Positions 33,852-44,303 of a stretch of 64,000 nt of DNA are shown piece after piece. The position numbers and the translations under genes are program-made. The first letter of the stretch is position 1; each line of letters opens with the position of its first letter. The notes below the pieces were generated by a model. That model ran no database searches. It had not been told where the DNA came from and worked only from the letters and a program-made list of their open reading frames with translations. The DNA comes from Antarcticibacterium flavum (GTDB lineage Bacteria > Bacteroidota > Bacteroidia > Flavobacteriales > Flavobacteriaceae), in the NCBI RefSeq assembly GCF_006159205.1, contig NZ_CP040812.1, forward strand, positions 4,278,001-4,342,000, given 5' to 3'.

Positions 33852-34433
33852 ATGAAAAATGTGATTAAAATCTCCTTACTTGCTTTAATGTTGGTAAGTG
33901 GAAGTGTGAAAGCTGCAGATGAATTGGATGTGAAGGTAAGTCAAAAAAAAGCCATCACAATTGAACTGAATAATTTATCATCCTCCTCTGTACTGCTGTT
34001 TCAGGATAAGGATGGAAACATTCTTTTTCGAGATAGCCTCGAGCTCAACGGGCATTATAAGAAGACCCTGGACCTGGAAGTGATCCCTAATGGAGTTTAT
34101 TCAATAAGTCTTGAAGGGGAAAGAAGCGTGATGAGCAAGCAGGTTGTTAAAACCCACGCCGGGCTAGAATTGACAAATGCTCCTGCAGGGATCCTGTTCA
34201 AACCCTGTTTTGAAGTGAAGGAAAAGCAGGTTACCGTTTTTCTTACCAATCCAGGAAAGAAGACAATTTATTTTGATGTTTATGATGCTCAAGGGATAAA
34301 GGTGAGTACACTAACGAGACGGGAAGCTGTGATACAAAAAAGGCTTGATTTTTCACAGGTGCCTTCAGGAACCTACACTATAAAGGTAAGGGTAGGAGGA
34401 AGAATTTTTATTGAGGAATTTGATTTGGGATAA
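33852..34433 (+). CDS. Secreted beta-sandwich protein (tandem Ig-like/DUF3244-like domains)
   Basis: 193 residues with a signal peptide (VIKISLLALMLVSGSVKA, cleavage near residue 21). Two similar beta-sandwich modules follow, marked by DGNILFRDSLELNG ... VIPNGVYSISLEG and by AQGIKVSTLTRREAV ... VPSGTYTIKVRVGG. The repeated (I/V)P(N/S)G(V/T)Y(S/T)I pattern recalls the type 9 secretion sorting-domain fold and DUF3244, but the protein lacks a long passenger. Probably periplasmic or surface-located. A strong terminator follows. Confidence 0.7.
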   Translation: MKNVIKISLLALMLVSGSVKAADELDVKVSQKKAITIELNNLSSSSVLLFQDKDGNILFRDSLELNGHYKKTLDLEVIPNGVYSISLEGERSVMSKQVVKTHAGLELTNAPAGILFKPCFEVKEKQVTVFLTNPGKKTIYFDVYDAQGIKVSTLTRREAVIQKRLDFSQVPSGTYTIKVRVGGRIFIEEFDLG

Positions 34434-34448
34434 GAAAAGTTCTGAAAG

Positions 34449-34482
34449 AAAAAATCCTGCTCTTGAAGCAGGATTTTTTTTT
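34449..34482 (+). terminator. Bidirectional terminator between the secreted protein and glgB
   Basis: aaaatcctgct / agcaggatttt forms a perfect stem with T runs on both strands. It serves the plus-strand gene ending at 34433 and the minus-strand glgB ending at 34501. Confidence 0.85.
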
Positions 34483-34500
34483 ATAAGGATTTTTGAATAA

Positions 34501-37500
34501 TTATCCCCTTTTTAGATATATCACTCCCATTGGCGGCAGGGTGAGGGAAACAGAATGTTCCTTTTGATGAGTAGGAACAGCTTCCGATCTAACTTCCTCG
34601 GCATTCTTAACGCCACTCCCACCTAAGGTATTACTGTCACTGTTAAAGATCTCTTTCCAGGTTCCCTGTTGTGGAACACCTATGCGATAATTCTCACGTG
34701 GTACCGGGGTAAGGTTACAAACCACGAGGATATTATCCTTAGGCTCGATCCCTTTTCTAAGGAAACTGATAACACTTGATTCCGCATCCTGGAAATCTAC
34801 CCATTCAAAACCTTCAGCCTCAAAACTCTTTTCATAAAGAGCGGGTTCGCTTCTGTATAATTTATTTAGTTGGGCAATAGTGTTTTTAATGTTATGATGA
34901 GGTGCCTCTTCCATAAGGTGCCATTCCAGGCTGGAGTCATGGTTCCATTCAGATGGTTGTCCAAATTCGGCTCCCATAAATAATAGTTTTGTTCCCGGGT
35001 GTGCAAACATATAGGAATACAATGCTCTTAGGTTAGCGAATTTATTCCAGGCATCTCCAGGCATCTTATTAAGGATTGCCTGTTTGCCATATACTACCTC
35101 ATCGTGAGATAGTGGTAGCATAAAATTCTCTGTAAAGGCATAGGTGGTACTAAAGGTGATGGTATTTTGATGATGTTTCCTGTGAACAGGATCCTTTTGA
35201 AAATATTCAAGGGTATCGTGCATCCAGCCCATCATCCATTTCATACCAAAGCCAAGCCCTCCAATATAGGTTGGTTTGGAAACCATTGGCCAGGCAGTAG
35301 ACTCCTCAGCAATAGTCATAGTGTCTGGGAACTGGGCATATACAACTTCATTGAATTCCTTTAAGAAGCTAATGGCTTCCAGGTCTTCATTCCCCCCAAA
35401 TTCATTAGGCTCCCATTCTCCCTCTTTTCTGGAATAATCCAGGTATAGCATTGATGCCACGGCGTCTACACGCAACCCATCTGCATGGAAGACATCCAGC
35501 CAGTAGAGCGCATTGGAGATAAGGAAAGACCTTACCTCATTACGGCCATAATTAAAGATATAGCTTTGCCAGTCTGGGTGAAAGCCTTTATTGGGATCTT
35601 CGTGTTCATACAGGAAGGTACCATCAAAATAATGTAAGCCATGCAAGTCATTTGGGAAGTGGGAGGGAACCCAATCAAGGATGACCCCTATCTCTGCCTG
35701 GTGAAGGGCATCTACCAGGTGCATAAAATCCTGCGGGGTTCCAAACCTGCTGGAAGGAGCAAAATATCCAGTTACCTGGTAGCCCCACGAACCAAAGAAA
35801 GGATGTTCCATAACCGGCATGAATTCAACATGAGTAAAGCCTGTTTCTTTGAGATAACCCGGTAATTGCTCTGCCAGTTCCCTGTAGCTTAATGACCGCA
35901 TTCCATCTTCAGGCACCCTTTTCCAGGAACCTATATGCAGCTCATAAACCGATACCGGTTTTGCCTTTCCTGCTTCTTTTTTTCGTTTGGTAAGCCATTT
36001 TTTATCATTCCAGGTGTTCTCAAGGTCCCAAACCACAGAAGCTGTATTTGGAGGGGTTTCCCAATAAAAAGCATAGGGATCTCCTTTTTCCACCTCATAA
36101 CCATTATTGGATTTTATAAAATATTTATAAAGGCTGCCTTTTTTAGCTTCAGGAATAAATACTTCCCAAATCCCCGAACTGTCTGGCCGGGCTTTCATTG
36201 GGTGAGCCTGCCTGTACCAGTCATTAAAGTCTCCAATGACTGAAACCTGGCTGGCATTAGGAGCCCAAAGTGCAAAGTAAACACCCTTCTTACCATTGAA
36301 CTCCATTAAATGAGAGCCCAGTTTTTTGTATAGATGAAAATGTTTTCCTTCTTTAAAAAGGTGAATGTCAAATTCTGTAAGCAGGGAGATCTCATTGAAT
36401 TTGTTTTCAGCAGCTTTCTGCTCATTGCGGTTCTTTACAGATTTTGCAGTTTTCCTCACCTTTTCTGCCTTCTCTTTGATCTCGTCACCGGGAACAACTT
36501 TGTCTACAGCTTTCTTAGCCAGTTCAATTTCAGGTGAAAGTTGTTTTTTTAGTTCCTGGGCTTTCTTCATCACCTCTTCCTGGTCTGGAAGGATATCCTT
36601 TGCAGTTTTGGAAATTTCCCGGCGGGTCTCCTCATCTGGCAAAATTTTATCAGCCAGGTCCTTTGCAGTTTTTGAAGCCAGATTTTTAAGGTCATCAAGA
36701 GGGGAGGTGTCTGTTTCCTTCGCCTGTTGTTTACCGGTGGTCTTTTTTGAAGTCCTTCCCTCGTCTCCCTTCACTTCAGGCCCGGGAGAGGTCTTGGTAG
36801 TTCGTTCTTGTTTCTTTTTTGCTGAAGATGTTTTTGCTGAAGAAGATGCATCTTTTGAAACTTTTGCCGCACCTGTACTTTTAGCCGTGGATGTCCTGGC
36901 TTTCTCTGAATTTCCCACGGTTTTATTACCTGATGTCTCTGCTGTGGTTTTCTTTGGCAAAGCTTTTTTTGGTTTAGGTAATTTTGGATCCTTTTCCTGA
37001 AGCTTACCTTCTGTTTTTACACTACCGGCTTTAGATTTTGAGCCTGTTGCTCCAGCGGTGCCTTTAGTCGGCTTCTTTTCTTTTGCTGTGCCACCTTTTC
37101 TAGCTGCAGTGCCTTTTGAAGGTTCCTTTTCCTTTAAATTTCCAGTTTTTCGGCTGCTCCCTGTGGCCTTTTTATCTGAAGCACTAACCTTATTAGGATC
37201 CCCGGCACCCGTGGAGGTATTTTTATCACCACCCCTCGTATTTTTTCCGGTAGGTTTTTTGGCTGCTCCTGCAGTATCATCTGTAGGACCATTAAATTCC
37301 TCCCCGGTCTTTTTGCCTGAAAAAGAAGACTCGTTTTGTTGTGAAAATGCTGCTTCCTCTCTTTGGGCGTCCTTTGACGTATCCTTAGGTTTCGCAGATT
37401 TTGAAGAACCCTTTACCCTGCTTTTTGCTGCAGGTCCTTTTTTATCCCCTGTAGCTGTTGGGATCTTTAGATCCTTCTCTTCTATCTTCTTTTTTGTTCC

Positions 37501-37557
37501 TTTTCCGGTTACTTTTTCCTTATTCTCGTTGGTTGTTTTCTTTTCTCTTTTAGCCAT
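34501..37557 (-). CDS. glgB: 1,4-alpha-glucan branching enzyme with long lysine-rich N-terminal extension
   Basis: 1018 residues from ATG 37557; a normal branching enzyme has about 630-650. The C-terminal ~640 residues are a complete GlgB: N-domain (LWAPNASQVSVIGDFNDWY), GH13 barrel with nucleophile Asp in ADGLRVDAVASML, acid Glu in TIAEESTAWPMV, transition-state Asp in LPLSHDEVVYGK, and C-terminal beta domain. The first ~380 residues are disordered and rich in Lys, Ala, Ser, Thr, Gly and Glu, like histone H1 (for example GSSRKTGNLKEKEPSKG), ending in a helical part that repeats AKDLADKILPDEE-type units three times. It introduces alpha-1,6 branches in glucan. It overlaps the treS stop by 8 bases. 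Confidence 0.95.
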   Translation of the reverse strand: MAKREKKTTNENKEKVTGKGTKKKIEEKDLKIPTATGDKKGPAAKSRVKGSSKSAKPKDTSKDAQREEAAFSQQNESSFSGKKTGEEFNGPTDDTAGAAKKPTGKNTRGGDKNTSTGAGDPNKVSASDKKATGSSRKTGNLKEKEPSKGTAARKGGTAKEKKPTKGTAGATGSKSKAGSVKTEGKLQEKDPKLPKPKKALPKKTTAETSGNKTVGNSEKARTSTAKSTGAAKVSKDASSSAKTSSAKKKQERTTKTSPGPEVKGDEGRTSKKTTGKQQAKETDTSPLDDLKNLASKTAKDLADKILPDEETRREISKTAKDILPDQEEVMKKAQELKKQLSPEIELAKKAVDKVVPGDEIKEKAEKVRKTAKSVKNRNEQKAAENKFNEISLLTEFDIHLFKEGKHFHLYKKLGSHLMEFNGKKGVYFALWAPNASQVSVIGDFNDWYRQAHPMKARPDSSGIWEVFIPEAKKGSLYKYFIKSNNGYEVEKGDPYAFYWETPPNTASVVWDLENTWNDKKWLTKRKKEAGKAKPVSVYELHIGSWKRVPEDGMRSLSYRELAEQLPGYLKETGFTHVEFMPVMEHPFFGSWGYQVTGYFAPSSRFGTPQDFMHLVDALHQAEIGVILDWVPSHFPNDLHGLHYFDGTFLYEHEDPNKGFHPDWQSYIFNYGRNEVRSFLISNALYWLDVFHADGLRVDAVASMLYLDYSRKEGEWEPNEFGGNEDLEAISFLKEFNEVVYAQFPDTMTIAEESTAWPMVSKPTYIGGLGFGMKWMMGWMHDTLEYFQKDPVHRKHHQNTITFSTTYAFTENFMLPLSHDEVVYGKQAILNKMPGDAWNKFANLRALYSYMFAHPGTKLLFMGAEFGQPSEWNHDSSLEWHLMEEAPHHNIKNTIAQLNKLYRSEPALYEKSFEAEGFEWVDFQDAESSVISFLRKGIEPKDNILVVCNLTPVPRENYRIGVPQQGTWKEIFNSDSNTLGGSGVKNAEEVRSEAVPTHQKEHSVSLTLPPMGVIYLKRG

Positions 37558-40500
37558 TTCTATACCTCCCAATGATAGTTTTTATGCCCCGCAATGGTAT
37601 TAATACCCAATCGGGACGATTATTAAGTTCATAATTAAGTTCGTATACTGCTTTTTCCAGTAAGAATGTTTCCATAAGAACCTTGAAATCCTCTGGGTCC
37701 TGCGGGATGAAATTGCTTTCACCTACTTTTTCAAAATAGCCCTGCAGGTATAGCCTGGTGACATAATAATACCAGGACTCTGCCCACTCTTCAAGGTTTC
37801 CTTCTTTTCTTTGTTGGTGGAATTCCTCTTCCATAATACTGCTGTAAGCTGCATAATGGAAAGACCTCACCATACCTGCCACATCCCTTAGGGGAGACCT
37901 CTTAAGCCTTCTTTCACTAAATGCTCTTGCAGGTTCTCCTTCAAAATCTATGATCACAAAATCCTTTCCTGTCCATAAGACCTGGCCAAGGTGATAATCA
38001 CCATGGGTCCTTATTTTCATAATAGGTATTTTGTGTTTGTAGACTCTTTTAAAGCACTTGAGAACATCTGCTTTCATGTCAAGCACTTCCTTTGCTTCCT
38101 TTTTAATCTCTTCCGGCAAATTCTTCAGGTTCTTTTGAAGATTCTGGAAAGAATTCCTTGTTAAGGATTGCAGGGATGAGAAAAGGGAACGCTGGTAATG
38201 CAATGAAAATGGTTCAGGTTCAAAATCCTTTTCTTCAGGGTTGGCAGCAAGGGCGTTGTGCATCTCTGCTGTTCTTTGACCCAGTAATGTCACCCGCTCC
38301 GGGAAGATCACACCCAAATATTCCTTAAGGTCGTCTGGAAGTTCTTCATAAGTAAGAGGTTTGGTAAGTTCTGCCTCCGGTAGCTTGATCTTTTTTTCCC
38401 TTTCAGAAGTTAGGACATTTTCAAAGAACCTCTCCAGGGAATCCTTGGTATAATCCCAGGCATCTCCCTGGTTTGGTATAAGGTCCTGCATCATCCCGAG
38501 TACTGTAATATTCTTAGCATCTGGATTATATTCTATGGCTCCCACAAATTTTGGGGAGTTTTGATAATCTGTTTTTTCTGTGAGATATTTGGTGATCTCC
38601 AGATCTGGATTAATTGTATTGTCCAGTTTCCTGTAAAGCTTGAGGAAATACTTATTATTAAAAATAAGAGAAGTATTGCTTTGCTCCGCATTCAATACTT
38701 TGGAGTGTACCTCTCCTTTCCCCATAGAGGTATTACCTTCGCTATGGTAGAATACAATATTACCTGAACCATTCTGTAGTTTACGCCCCTTCCTAATATT
38801 GCTGAACAGTACGTTCCTGAAATCTTCATTATAAACCGCATCGAACAGGATTCCCTCATCTTCACCCAACTTAAGATTTGCAATAAGTCCTTTTTTCGGG
38901 ATCTCTCTAAGGATATCCTCTTTTTTATCTGTAGTGAAGGCCAGGGGAAGTTGATAAATTTCAGGTAAACCATCATTATAGTTTACTTCTATGGTAATAA
39001 GTGTCGCCGGCAGGTCCTTCACGGGTATTTTGATATTACTTACTATCAAAATATTTTGAATCACCCTGGATTTACCGCCAAACCACCTGCAGGAATTAAG
39101 ATATCCCGGCAGCACCTTATTCTCCAGTTTGGTCTTGGCCTTATTCTTGAAAAGATCACCCCATTCCTGTACTGCAAGTTCAGGTGTAACTGCATTATCT
39201 GGTAAATGGTCCTTTTCTTTTTCAAGAAGGAACCAGTAATATCCGTGTGGGGCCATTGTAAAGAGATATGGTTCTTCTGTGATCTTAGGGAATTTATTGT
39301 GGCTAAATACCTCCACAGGGGTATAACCTTCATAAGCTTCAAGATCCAGTTCTGCTGCCTGTGAAAACCTGGAAAGGTTTGCCAGTACCAAAATATCCTC
39401 ATCCTCAAATGTCCTGGTATAAGCTATGATCTTTGCATTGGCAGGGGAGAGGAAGTTGATATCTCCTCTTCCAAAAGCTTTGAACTTTTTGCGCATGCTT
39501 ATGACTCTTTTCATCCACCATAGGAGCGATGAGGAATTCATTTGTTGCGCTTCTACATTTACACTTTCATATTTATACTCGGGGTCAATAACCACCGGTA
39601 AATAGAGCTTATGGGGGTTTGCTGCTGAAAAGCCTGCATTCCTGTCTGCACTCCATTGCATTGGAGTCCTCACTCCATCGCGGTCCCCCAGGTAAAAGTT
39701 GTCACCCATTCCTATTTCATCCCCGTAATAGATGATTGGTGTTCCCGGTAAAGAGAATAACAGGACGTTCATTAGTTCAATCTTACTACGATTATTCTCC
39801 AGAAGCGGTGCCAGCCTGTGACGAATACCCACGTTGATCTTAGCCTGGGGATCTTTGGTATATACTTTATACATATAATCCCTTTCCTCATCGGTAACCA
39901 TTTCAAGGGTAAGTTCATCATGATTCCTAAGGAATATTCCCCATTGACAGGATTCAGGTATTTCTGGGGTTTGATCAATGATATCAATTATAGGGTAGCG
40001 GTCTTCCATTTTCACCGCCATGAACATACGTGGCATGATAGGGAAGTGGTAGTTCATATGACATTCATCGCCGTCACCAAAATAGGCCGCACTATCCTCG
40101 GGCCACATGTTGGCCTCTGCCAGTAATAGTTTATTGTCCCAGTGTTTATCTACGTGGGCTCTTAATTTCTTAAGGAATTCGTGCGTAGGCGGCAGGTTTT
40201 CACAATTGGTGTTTTCTCTTTCAAAGAGATATGGAACCGCATCCAGCCTAAAGCCGTCTACCCCCATTTTGCACCAAAAGTCCATGATCTTAAAGATCTC
40301 CTCCTGCACGTTGGGATTGTCAAAATTAAGATCGGGCTGGTGTGAGAAGAACCTGTGCCAAAAATAGGCTTTAGCTTCAGGGTCCCAGGTCCAGTTAGAG
40401 GGTTCAGTATCTGTAAAGATTATCCTTGCATCCTTATATTTATTTGGATCATCGCTCCATACATAATAATCTCTATGGTTGGAACCTATTGGTGCTTTTC

Positions 40501-40867
40501 TAGCCCGCTGGAACCACGGGTGCTGGTCTGATGTATGATTGATGACCAGCTCGGTTATGATCTTAAGGCCTCTCTTATGTGCTTCTTTAATAAGTTTTTT
40601 AAATATTTTTATGTCACCATAAGAGGGATTAATGGTATAATAATCGGCAATATCGTAGCCATCATCTCTCAAAGGGGAAGGGTAGAAGGGCAGCAGCCAA
40701 ATAGCGGTTACTCCCAGGTCCTCCAGATAATCAAGTTTTTCCATAAGGCCTGCAAAATCGCCTATTCCATCACCGTTGCTGTCATAGAAGGCTTTGATAT
40801 GCAGTTCATAAATAATGGCATCTTTGTACCAGTATAATTGCTCGTCTTTATGTGATTGGTCTGTCAT
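37550..40867 (-). CDS. treS: Trehalose synthase fused to maltokinase (TreS-Mak)
   Basis: 1105 residues. The first ~550 form TreS, a GH13 enzyme that interconverts trehalose and maltose: ELHIKAFYDSNGDGIGDF, nucleophile Asp209 (VDGFRLDAVPYL), acid Glu251 (LLAEANMWPED) and Asp317 (RNHDELTLE). From about residue 575 a maltokinase follows, with the aminoglycoside-phosphotransferase-like site THGDYHLGQVL and IIDFEGEPARAFSERR. It phosphorylates maltose to maltose-1-phosphate with ATP. Such fusions are the classic entry to the GlgE pathway. It lies 15 bases after glgE and overlaps glgB, so all three form one operon. Confidence 0.96.
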   Translation of the reverse strand: MTDQSHKDEQLYWYKDAIIYELHIKAFYDSNGDGIGDFAGLMEKLDYLEDLGVTAIWLLPFYPSPLRDDGYDIADYYTINPSYGDIKIFKKLIKEAHKRGLKIITELVINHTSDQHPWFQRARKAPIGSNHRDYYVWSDDPNKYKDARIIFTDTEPSNWTWDPEAKAYFWHRFFSHQPDLNFDNPNVQEEIFKIMDFWCKMGVDGFRLDAVPYLFERENTNCENLPPTHEFLKKLRAHVDKHWDNKLLLAEANMWPEDSAAYFGDGDECHMNYHFPIMPRMFMAVKMEDRYPIIDIIDQTPEIPESCQWGIFLRNHDELTLEMVTDEERDYMYKVYTKDPQAKINVGIRHRLAPLLENNRSKIELMNVLLFSLPGTPIIYYGDEIGMGDNFYLGDRDGVRTPMQWSADRNAGFSAANPHKLYLPVVIDPEYKYESVNVEAQQMNSSSLLWWMKRVISMRKKFKAFGRGDINFLSPANAKIIAYTRTFEDEDILVLANLSRFSQAAELDLEAYEGYTPVEVFSHNKFPKITEEPYLFTMAPHGYYWFLLEKEKDHLPDNAVTPELAVQEWGDLFKNKAKTKLENKVLPGYLNSCRWFGGKSRVIQNILIVSNIKIPVKDLPATLITIEVNYNDGLPEIYQLPLAFTTDKKEDILREIPKKGLIANLKLGEDEGILFDAVYNEDFRNVLFSNIRKGRKLQNGSGNIVFYHSEGNTSMGKGEVHSKVLNAEQSNTSLIFNNKYFLKLYRKLDNTINPDLEITKYLTEKTDYQNSPKFVGAIEYNPDAKNITVLGMMQDLIPNQGDAWDYTKDSLERFFENVLTSEREKKIKLPEAELTKPLTYEELPDDLKEYLGVIFPERVTLLGQRTAEMHNALAANPEEKDFEPEPFSLHYQRSLFSSLQSLTRNSFQNLQKNLKNLPEEIKKEAKEVLDMKADVLKCFKRVYKHKIPIMKIRTHGDYHLGQVLWTGKDFVIIDFEGEPARAFSERRLKRSPLRDVAGMVRSFHYAAYSSIMEEEFHQQRKEGNLEEWAESWYYYVTRLYLQGYFEKVGESNFIPQDPEDFKVLMETFLLEKAVYELNYELNNRPDWVLIPLRGIKTIIGRYRNG

Positions 40868-40882
40868 AATTAGTCTTTTTCT

Positions 40883-42736
40883 TTATCTTTTCTGAACTTT
40901 GAAAATATGTGCCGGCATGCTGTTGGGATGCAGAGCGACATAATTCCACTCGTTTTCCCAGAAATATTTGGAATCTGTAAGCAGGTCATGTACAGCAAAG
41001 GATTCATTTTGTTCGAACCCAAAAAGGTGTAGCGGCACTTTAACCCAGCCAGTCTGGCTGTGGTGGGGATCCAGGCTCACCACGATCAATAACTTATTCT
41101 CGCCGTCCTGGCTTATTTTGGAATAACATAAAATCTGGTCATTATCTGTATCGCAAAATTCAATATTCCAGGTGCTTTGGAGTGCCTTGTTTTCTTTTCT
41201 TATTCTGTTAAGGAGGGTGATAGTCTCTTTTGTTTTGGTTTGTTTATTCCAGTCCCAATGCTTGACCTCATATTTCTCAGATCTTATATATTCCTCCTTC
41301 CCTGGATAAGGTTCATTTAGATTATATTCGAAAAGGGGGCCATACATCCCGTAGTTGGAGGAAAGCGTCCCTGCAAGGATGAGCCTTATTAGAAATGAAG
41401 GTTCTTCTTTATGCTCCAATGAAATTGGAAGTATATCGGGAGTATTTGGCCAGAAGTTGGGCCGGAAATATTCCCTCATTTCTGTTTTGGTAAGTTCTGT
41501 AATGTATTCTATAAATTCCGCCTTACTGTTTCTCCAGGTGAAATAGGTATAGGACTGGGTGAAACCTATCTTCCCCAGTTTTTCCATGACCCTTGGCCTG
41601 GTAAAAGCTTCAGCAAGAAAAATAATGCCATCATACTTTTGATTTATATCGTTAATGAGCCATTCCCAGAAAATAAAGGATTTGGTATGTGGATTATCAA
41701 CCCTAAAGATCTTAACCCCTTTATCTATCCAATATTCCACAATGCTTTTAAGTTCCTTCCAGAGATTTTCCCAGTCGGCTGTTTCAAAATTCACTGGCAA
41801 GACGTCCTGGTATTTTTTTGGCGGATTTTCAGCATATTGTACAGTGCCATCCGGGCGCCATTTGAACCATTGGGGATGCTCTTTTACATAGGGATGGTCT
41901 GGAGAACATTGAATTGCAAAATCCAAAGCCACCTCTATCCCCAGGTCATTAGCTTTACCAACGAAATTCACAAAATCATCGATAGTACCAAGTTCAGGAT
42001 GAATAGCCTTGTGGCCGCCTTCCTTTGCACCTATGGCCCATGGGGAGCCGGGATCACCGGCATTGGCAGTGGTGGCATTGTTCACACCTTTGCGGTGGCT
42101 GCGTCCTATAGGATGAATAGGAGGCAAGTAGATTACATCAAATCCCATTTTACTTATTCCTTCAAGGATCCTTTCGCTGGTTTGAAATGTCCCATGCTCC
42201 CCTTCATTGGGAGAAGTGGACCTTGGGAAAAATTCATACCAGGAGCTAAATAAGGCCCTTTCCCTTTCTACCAGTACTTCGAGTGTTTTATCGTACCGGC
42301 TCGAATGATTTCTATCTCTTGAATGATACATGATAGAGGATACCTCTTCACTTAAGGCCAGATTTACCGAGGCTTCGTCGTTATTATCGTCCCTTAAGAC
42401 CTCTATCCATTTTTGAAGTTTCTTTTTATCTGGCGAAGTAGCGCGTGCAATTGCCTCCTCCATCATTTGAGCCCCAATAAGAAGTTCGGTTTGTATAGGT
42501 TGATTGGCCTCATATTTTTTTTGGAGACCGTCCTGCCAGGTTTTAAAATGATCTATCCAGGCCTCAATTGTGTATTCAAAAAACCCGGTTTCGGGTGCCT
42601 GGAAATGCATTGTCCATTTATCATTTCCCAGGAATTCCATTGGTTTTTCCTGCCACTTCCTCTCTTTACCCTTTCCTTTTTTCTTTTCACGAAAAAGAAG
42701 TACGGCATCCACTTTATCGTGACCATCCCCGTATAT
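40883..42736 (-). pseudogene. glgE: Maltose-1-phosphate maltosyltransferase GlgE, 3' part (interrupted by IS)
   Basis: The frame reads from the insertion point at 42736 to 40883 and encodes the last ~616 residues of GlgE, including YGDGHDKVDAVLL at the junction, the long ISxPDKKKLQ linker, the barrel with FPRSTSPNEGEHGTF, nucleophile Asp in KIFRVDNPHTKSF and acid Glu in IIFLAEAFTRPRVM. The first ~42 codons lie beyond an IS1380-type element at 44369..44495. Joining the two and dropping one ATAT copy gives 658 residues without a stop, the normal GlgE length. A GTG at 42712 could start a truncated 609-residue form, which would lack the first strands of the N-domain. Activity after insertion is unknown. 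Confidence 0.95.
42733..42736. repeat. Target-site duplication, left copy (ATAT)
   Basis: ATAT adjoins the left end of the IS and is repeated at 44369-44372. Keeping one copy restores the glgE frame. IS1380-family elements typically duplicate 4-5 bases. Confidence 0.85.
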
Positions 42737-42975
42737 CCTAAAATCCGCATCTCTCTTTAAAATTGATCTTTTTTATAGGTTCATAATAAAAATGTTTTCC
42801 ATTATTTTGTTTCCGAGGAATTATCCAGGCACATTTTATTTTTTATTATTGAGATGTTTACTATTTGAGGTTTGAAAAGCTAATTTTTTTGAATTAAGAC
42901 AATAATAGCTCATCCCTGGTGTAGGATTATTTTTGCAGATATTAGATTTCCTTTCTACTCTTTCTGTTGTTGTTA

Positions 42976-44283
42976 CTATGTTTGATAATGGTTGTATGAA
43001 TAAATCCTTAATTTGAGTTGGCGGCTTTGTTTGATCCATTTAGCAGGTAATATGATAAATCTGAAAATGAATTTTTTCATCCTGTAAGTGGGTTTTAGAT
43101 ACCTGTTCGTTTTAGAAAAATGCTGGATTATCTTATTGTAGAGATTCCGGCATATTGCCGTAAAGTATAAGAAGACAAGATTTTTGTTCAAGGATGAGAA
43201 AGGCATATTGTTCCAACCAAAATCATTTTTAAGTATATCAAACTGGCGCTCCATATTTCCTCTTTGGTTGTAAAACGCTGCAACACCTTTGGTATCCAGA
43301 TCAAAATCATTTGTTATTATGGCTCTATAATCATAAATATCTTGAGTAATCAAGTCTATCTGCCTATCTTTTTTTGGTTTTCTTTTTACAACGAGTCTAT
43401 ATGTTTGTGCCTTATTTGATGGGGACTGTCGTTTAAAGGGGGTTATCTCAATAGATCCTACTTCCATGGTCCCATCTTCACACTTCATTTCTTCCCACTG
43501 GCCAACTTGGGAAAAATATTTTTCAACATAGCTGTTCCTGCATCCTATGTAAAAATTATCAACCTTACTTTGTAAGAAGGAAATGACATCATATTGGTAT
43601 GATGCCGCATCGGCTCTGAAATTATGGACTTTTTTGATCTTTTGGGAATCCAATAAATCAAATACTCTTTTAAGGGTGTCTAGCTGAAAAGATTTTGCAT
43701 CCGAGTTTCCGTTCCGGTTTTCAATATATAGGATGTTCTCTTCATTTATGGTACATACTCCGGGCTGATATCCATAATTCCTTTTATACGTCATCTTACT
43801 ATCTTCCTTTTCATTGAAAATAATCGTGTTGTCGTAATCAATAGTAAGCTTGTCAGACTTAAAAACTCCAAGCTTTTTAAGAATATCTATATTCAGACTT
43901 TCTAATTTTGAGTTTGTACAATATTGATGAGTTACAACACCTCGCTTGGTTTTACAAGATTGAGTTTGCTCGGAAAGTTGAGATAGTCTTCTTAAAACAG
44001 TGTCAGGACTTGCTAGTTTTACAAAAGGATTATTAGTGAAATGGGGTTTCAAATGTGCTTGTAAATCTTCGATATAATCTCCTCCACAGAGGTAGACTGA
44101 TTTCAAAGAATAGAAAATGTCTTTCCAGGAATATTTACTTTGATTGACCATTGGAGGAAGCCTGTCATTACAAATTTGATCGATGTTCATCTTGTTCAAA
44201 TAGTCAAAAACAAAATTTGCTCCTCCGAAAGCGGAGATCGGATTGGATTTTATTATCTTCACGGCTGTAGTATTGTGCAACAC
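42976..44283 (-). CDS. IS1380-family DDE transposase
   Basis: 435 residues from GTG 44283. DDE candidates are Asp149/Asp151 (LTIDYDNT), Asp225 (NFRADAASYQ) and Glu345 (RGNMERQFDILKNDFGW); the last motif with YxxxGxxE (FYNQRGNMERQFD) is typical for IS1380 and IS4-like transposases. N-terminal segment AFGGANFVFDYLNK fits the family. Intact, no frameshift. It reads in the same direction as the interrupted glgE, so transcription through the element could reach the remaining glgE-treS-glgB genes. Confidence 0.93.
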   Translation of the reverse strand: MLHNTTAVKIIKSNPISAFGGANFVFDYLNKMNIDQICNDRLPPMVNQSKYSWKDIFYSLKSVYLCGGDYIEDLQAHLKPHFTNNPFVKLASPDTVLRRLSQLSEQTQSCKTKRGVVTHQYCTNSKLESLNIDILKKLGVFKSDKLTIDYDNTIIFNEKEDSKMTYKRNYGYQPGVCTINEENILYIENRNGNSDAKSFQLDTLKRVFDLLDSQKIKKVHNFRADAASYQYDVISFLQSKVDNFYIGCRNSYVEKYFSQVGQWEEMKCEDGTMEVGSIEITPFKRQSPSNKAQTYRLVVKRKPKKDRQIDLITQDIYDYRAIITNDFDLDTKGVAAFYNQRGNMERQFDILKNDFGWNNMPFSSLNKNLVFLYFTAICRNLYNKIIQHFSKTNRYLKPTYRMKKFIFRFIILPAKWIKQSRQLKLRIYSYNHYQT

Positions 44284-44303
44284 TAATTTAAGTGAATATT
44301 ACG

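Noticed and set aside
36365..37603. Two long plus-strand frames opposite the GlgB extension
   Set aside because: They mirror the low-complexity lysine-rich coding DNA and show Ser/Phe/Leu-rich shadow composition.
42553..42750. Alternative frame across the IS-glgE junction
   Set aside because: It is a shifted reading of glgE DNA and contains part of the IS inverted repeat.
42836..43039. 67-residue frame at the left of the IS
   Set aside because: It overlaps the transposase C-terminus in another frame; IS1380 elements carry one gene and the product has no recognisable feature.
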